Below, piece by piece: positions 60,491 through 64,000 of a stretch of 64,000 nt of DNA; the stretch's first letter is position 1, and each line of letters starts with the position of its first letter. Source of the stretch: Pikeienuella litoralis (GTDB lineage Bacteria; Pseudomonadota; Alphaproteobacteria; Rhodobacterales; Rhodobacteraceae). The notes under the pieces are model-generated. The model saw nothing but the letters and a program-made list of their open reading frames with translations, was not told the DNA's origin and did no database searches. The stretch spans positions 310,001 to 374,000 of the forward strand of contig NZ_JBBHER010000003.1 in NCBI RefSeq assembly GCF_037646705.1, read 5' to 3'. Made by a program: the position numbers and the translations under genes.

Positions 60491-61360
60491 ATGAAACCGG
60501 ACATAGACGCGCTCTTCCATGAAGAGACCAACACCGTCTCCTATATCGTCAGCGATCCTGAAAGCCGCCGGGCGGCGGTGATCGACAGCGTGCTCGACTA
60601 CGACATGGCGGCGGCGCGGACCGCCACGCGGCACGCCGACCTGATTCTCGATCATGTCTCGCAGCGCGATCTGACCGTGGACTGGATCCTGGAGACGCAT
60701 GTCCATGCGGATCATCTGTCCGCCGCTCCTTATATTCGCGACAAGATCGGCGGGCGGGTGGCGATCGGAGAGCGGATCACGGAAGTGCAGCATACGTTCG
60801 GCGAGATCTACAACGCCGAGCGGGGCTTCGCCCGCGACGGCTCCCAGTTCGATCGCCTCTTCGCCGATGGCGAGAAGTTCAGGATCGGCGGGATCGAGTG
60901 CGAATACCTGTCGACGCCGGGGCACACGCCCGCGTGCGGCTCCTATCGGATCGACGAGAACATCTTCGTCGGCGATACGCTGTTCATGCCGGATTTCGGC
61001 ACGGCGCGCTGTGATTTTCCGGGCGGGGACGCGCGCACGCTCTATCGTTCGATCCGCCGCATCCTCGACCATCATCCTCAGACGGTGCTGTGGATGTGCC
61101 ATGACTACAAGGCGCCGGATCGCGATGTCTACGCATGGCGGACGACGGTCGGCGCGCAGCGTCAGTCGAATCCGCATGTCCGGGATGGAATGACCGAGGA
61201 TGAGTTCGTCGCGCTGCGCGAGGCGAAAGACGCGAAGCTCGGGGCGCCCCGGCTTCTGATCCCGTCGATCCAGGTGAACATGCGCGCGGGGAGCATGCCG
61301 CCGGCCGAGGATAACGGCGTCACCTATCTCAAGGTGCCGGTGAACGTGATCGGAAAATGA
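60491..61360 (+). CDS. MBL-fold hydrolase, persulfide dioxygenase-like (Blh/ETHE1 type)
   Basis: 289 residues from the ATG at 60491, with AGGAG eight bases upstream; the in-frame GTG at 60482 and ATG at 60485 lie too close to that site. The metal motif HVHADH (H70, H72, D74, H75), a GHTPACGS loop, a GDTLFMPDFGTARCDFPGG segment and MCHDYK are seen. The family oxidises glutathione persulfide to sulfite. The BigR-type regulator often beside such genes is absent here; an AT-rich TATATAAGTATACGC in the short upstream region could be a regulatory site. Confidence 0.88.
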   Translation: MKPDIDALFHEETNTVSYIVSDPESRRAAVIDSVLDYDMAAARTATRHADLILDHVSQRDLTVDWILETHVHADHLSAAPYIRDKIGGRVAIGERITEVQHTFGEIYNAERGFARDGSQFDRLFADGEKFRIGGIECEYLSTPGHTPACGSYRIDENIFVGDTLFMPDFGTARCDFPGGDARTLYRSIRRILDHHPQTVLWMCHDYKAPDRDVYAWRTTVGAQRQSNPHVRDGMTEDEFVALREAKDAKLGAPRLLIPSIQVNMRAGSMPPAEDNGVTYLKVPVNVIGK

Positions 61361-61459
61361 ACGGGCTTTTTTAGAACGCCAGGCCGGAGATTGACTTCAA
61401 GGCCGGGTGCGGGGAATTTGCGCGCGCAAATCCAGTTTTCCTCTTTTCGGAGACGACCC

Positions 61460-63442
61460 ATGGCCGACGGCGCCCAGAACGTGACGATCACTCTTCCCGA
61501 CGGGGCGGAGCGGACGTGCGCGGCGGGCGTGACCGGCGCCGAGATCGCCGCGGCGATCTCGCCCTCGCTGGCGAAGGCCGCGCTCGCCTGCCGGATCGAC
61601 GGCCGACTCGCGGACCTTTCCGAGCCGATCGAGGCGGACGCCGCCGTCGCCATCGTCACGGCCCGGGACCGGGCGGACGCGCTCGGCCTCATCCGGCATG
61701 ACTGCGCCCATGTCATGGCGCGGGCGGTGCAGGAGCTCTGGCCCGACGTGAAGGTGACGATCGGGCCGGTGGTCGATAACGGCTGGTATTACGATTTTGA
61801 TCGGGAGGAGCCGTTCTCCGACGAGGACTTCGCCGCCATCGAGAAGCGGATGCGCCAGATCATCGCGGCGCGCGACCCGGTCCGGTATGAGATCTGGGAC
61901 CGTGAGCGCGCCATCCGGCATTACGAGGAGGCGGGCGAGCCATACAAGGTGGAGCTGGTCGACGCGATTCCGGCCGACCAGAAGATACGCATGTACTGGC
62001 ACGGGCATTGGCAGGATCTCTGCCGCGGCCCGCATCTCGCGCATACCGGCCAGGTGCCGGCGGACGCGTTCAAGCTGATGAAGGTCGCCGGCGCCTATTG
62101 GCGGGGCGACAGCCGCAACAAGATGCTGCAGCGGATCTATGGCGTCGCCTTCGCCTCGAAGCCGGAGCTTGACGCCTACCTGACCATGCTCGAAGAGGCG
62201 GAGAAGCGCGACCATCGCCGCCTCGGCCGCGAGTTGAACCTCTTTCACCTCCAGGACGAGGCGCCGGGCATGGTGTTCTGGCACCCGAACGGCTGGCGCA
62301 TCTATCGCGCGCTCGAAGATTACATGCGCCGCCGGCTCGACGACTCCGGCTACAAGGAGATCCGCACGCCGCAGGTGGTCGACCGCAAGCTCTGGGAGGC
62401 CTCGGGCCACTGGGAGGCCTACCGCGAGAACATGTTCATCACCGAGATCGACGAAAGCTCGGGCGCGGGCGAGCACGCCAACGCCAAGCGCGTGAACGCG
62501 CTGAAGCCGATGAACTGCCCCTGCCATGTTCAGGTGTATAATCAGGGCCTGAAAAGCTACCGCGACCTGCCGCTCCGGCTGGCGGAGTTCGGCTCCTGCC
62601 ATCGCTATGAATCCTCCGGCTCGATGCATGGCTTGATGCGGGTGCGGGGGTTCACGCAGGACGATGCGCACATCTTCTGCACCGCCGAGCAGATCGAGGA
62701 CGAGACGCGGCGCTTCATCGAGCTGTTGTCCTCCGTCTATGCGGATCTCGGCTTCGACAGTTTCGACATCAAGCTCTCCACCCGTCCCGAAGTCCGGATC
62801 GGCGACGACGCGGCCTGGGATCTCGTCGAAGGCGCGTTGGAGAACGCGATAAAGAAGCTTGGGCGCGACTATGAGATCGACCCTGGCGAGGGCGCGTTCT
62901 ATGGGCCGAAACTGGATTTCAAACTGACCGACGCGATCGGCCGCGAATGGCAGTGCGGCACGTTCCAGGTCGATCCGAACCTGCCGGAGCGACTCGGAGC
63001 GGAATACGTTGGCGAGGACGGGGCGAAGCACCGGCCCTTCATGCTGCACCGCGCGATTCTCGGCTCTTTCGAACGGTTCCTCGGCATCCTGATCGAGAAC
63101 TACGCCGGCAAGCTGCCGCTCTGGCTCGCGCCGCGGCAGGTCGTCGTCGCGACGATCACCTCGGAGGCCGACGCCTACGCGCATGAGGTGGTCGCGGCGC
63201 TCCGCAAGGCCGGGCTCCGGGCCGAGGCCGACACGCGAAACGAAAAGATCAACTACAAGGTCCGCGAGCATTCGGTGGGCAAGGTCCCGGCCATCCTGGC
63301 GGTGGGGGCGCGTGAGGTCGCGGACCGGTCGGTCGCGATCCGGCGGCTTGACGACAAGCGTCAGAAAGTCGCGCCGCTGGCGGAGGCGGTCGCGGCGCTC
63401 AGCCTTGAAGCGACGCCGCCGGATCTGCTGCGCGGCGCCTGA
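61460..63442 (+). CDS. thrS: Threonyl-tRNA synthetase
   Basis: 660 residues from the ATG at 61460 (GGAG upstream); a frame starting at 61391 is a shadow extension. Order: a TGS domain (about 1-65), the editing/SAD domain with the HDCAHVMARAVQELWPDVKVTIGP region and RGPHLAHTGQ, a class II catalytic core with zinc-site cysteine in MNCPCH, motif 2 around CHRYESSGSMHGLMRVRGFTQDD, motif 3 in FMLHRAILGSFERFLGILIE, and the C-terminal anticodon-binding domain. Charges tRNA-Thr. Confidence 0.98.
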   Translation: MADGAQNVTITLPDGAERTCAAGVTGAEIAAAISPSLAKAALACRIDGRLADLSEPIEADAAVAIVTARDRADALGLIRHDCAHVMARAVQELWPDVKVTIGPVVDNGWYYDFDREEPFSDEDFAAIEKRMRQIIAARDPVRYEIWDRERAIRHYEEAGEPYKVELVDAIPADQKIRMYWHGHWQDLCRGPHLAHTGQVPADAFKLMKVAGAYWRGDSRNKMLQRIYGVAFASKPELDAYLTMLEEAEKRDHRRLGRELNLFHLQDEAPGMVFWHPNGWRIYRALEDYMRRRLDDSGYKEIRTPQVVDRKLWEASGHWEAYRENMFITEIDESSGAGEHANAKRVNALKPMNCPCHVQVYNQGLKSYRDLPLRLAEFGSCHRYESSGSMHGLMRVRGFTQDDAHIFCTAEQIEDETRRFIELLSSVYADLGFDSFDIKLSTRPEVRIGDDAAWDLVEGALENAIKKLGRDYEIDPGEGAFYGPKLDFKLTDAIGREWQCGTFQVDPNLPERLGAEYVGEDGAKHRPFMLHRAILGSFERFLGILIENYAGKLPLWLAPRQVVVATITSEADAYAHEVVAALRKAGLRAEADTRNEKINYKVREHSVGKVPAILAVGAREVADRSVAIRRLDDKRQKVAPLAEAVAALSLEATPPDLLRGA

Positions 63443-63457
63443 GGGCGCGAAGGCGGA

Positions 63458-64000
63458 TCACTCTTTCGGCGGGTCTTTGCGCGACATGGCGGCGATCGCC
63501 GGCGTGATCGCATAGGCGACGACCGGGATGAGGCAGAACCCGAGCGCGAGGCCGAACAGGCCGTCGCCGGTCGCCGTCACCACCCAGGCGATTCCGGCAT
63601 GCGCGCCCCCGAAGCCCGCCGCCGCGCTCGCAGCGGCGTGGCGGATCGCCTCATAGGGCGCCGGCCAGCCGAGAACCTCCAGCCCGTGGGTGATGATGCC
63701 GCCGCCGACCCAGAGCATCGCCGCCGTCCCGACCGTCGAGATGAGCGCCATCAGCGCCGGCATCGCCTTCACGATGAACCGGCCGAGCGCCCGGATGGCG
63801 TCGGGCCGCCGGGGCAGGCTGAGCGAGAGCCCGACATCGTCCGCCTTCACAAGCAGCGCGACCGAGCCATAGACCAGCGCGGTGATGCCGATCGCGACCA
63901 CGACGAGCACCGCGCCCTTGATCGGCGTGGAGCTCGGCCCGATCATGGTGAGGGCGATGGTCATGATCTCCGCCGAGAGGATGAAATCGGTCTTGATCGC
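63458..64000 (-). CDS. DUF808 family membrane protein (YedI-like), 5' truncated
   Basis: The frame runs leftward from beyond the window edge; the last bases read as KTDFILSAEIM, the typical internal DUF808 segment, so the true start is outside. The visible 180 residues are hydrophobic with about four to five membrane helices and end SRKDPPKE. Function of DUF808 proteins is unknown. Convergent with thrS, 15 bases between stops. Confidence 0.88.
   Translation of the reverse strand, partial: AIKTDFILSAEIMTIALTMIGPSSTPIKGAVLVVVAIGITALVYGSVALLVKADDVGLSLSLPRRPDAIRALGRFIVKAMPALMALISTVGTAAMLWVGGGIITHGLEVLGWPAPYEAIRHAAASAAAGFGGAHAGIAWVVTATGDGLFGLALGFCLIPVVAYAITPAIAAMSRKDPPKE

Overview
The window is high-GC DNA from an alphaproteobacterium. 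The sizes of the core proteins (RpoB about 1377 aa, RpoC about 1415 aa) and the RidA-GDPD-GNAT-PhhB gene block suggest a Rhodobacterales-like genome; this placement is an inference. No insertion sequence, integrase, phage gene, CRISPR array or rRNA was seen. One tRNA gene (Trp) is present.

Region 1 (1-17 kb) is a catabolic locus. On the plus strand lie a truncated PLP-dependent decarboxylase/lyase, a FadR-type GntR regulator, a beta-keto acid cleavage enzyme (BKACE) and an aminotransferase closely resembling beta-amino acid transaminases. Converging on these is a long minus-strand operon (13.5 to 4.5 kb): ureohydrolase, Tat-type substrate-binding protein, two ABC permeases, a fused double ATPase, a second ureohydrolase and a class III aminotransferase. 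Divergent from it is a LysR gene followed by two more ureohydrolases. Four divergent ureohydrolases around one ABC importer point to uptake and hydrolysis of guanidino compounds to urea plus an amine, with transamination downstream. This is the best candidate here for an undescribed system.

Region 2 (17-33 kb) begins with a DUF4260 membrane protein and its divergent LysR. A second catabolic cluster follows: two complete TRAP transporters, two amidase-signature enzymes, a RidA-family protein, an ABM-domain protein, a PdxA-like dehydrogenase lacking the canonical substrate motif, an SDR protein lacking the catalytic Tyr and Lys, and two FadR-type GntR regulators. A TTGTATACA operator core lies upstream of the divergent gntR/pdxA pair and, as a perfect 20-bp palindrome, beyond the SDR gene. 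A third, weaker copy sits between an amidase and a TRAP operon. This suggests one shared regulon.

Region 3 (33-39 kb) holds a glutathione S-transferase, a convergent VOC ring-cleaving dioxygenase, and a minus-strand glycan unit of wecB (UDP-GlcNAc 2-epimerase), wecC (UDP-ManNAc dehydrogenase) and a long GT4 glycosyltransferase. An AT-rich spacer separates it from core genes.

Region 4 (39.5-51.7 kb) is the conserved tRNA-Trp-secE-nusG-rplKAJL-rpoBC block with structured intergenic leaders and a strong terminator after rpoC. The rpsL-rpsG-fusA-tuf genes often found next do not follow.

Region 5 (51.7-64 kb) is housekeeping: an isolated molybdenum formate dehydrogenase alpha subunit, a YSC84-like exported protein, the RluA/TrhO RNA-modification pair, a TauE/SafE exporter, a tightly overlapping RidA-GDPD-GNAT-PhhB operon, a persulfide-dioxygenase-like MBL enzyme, thrS and a truncated DUF808 membrane protein.
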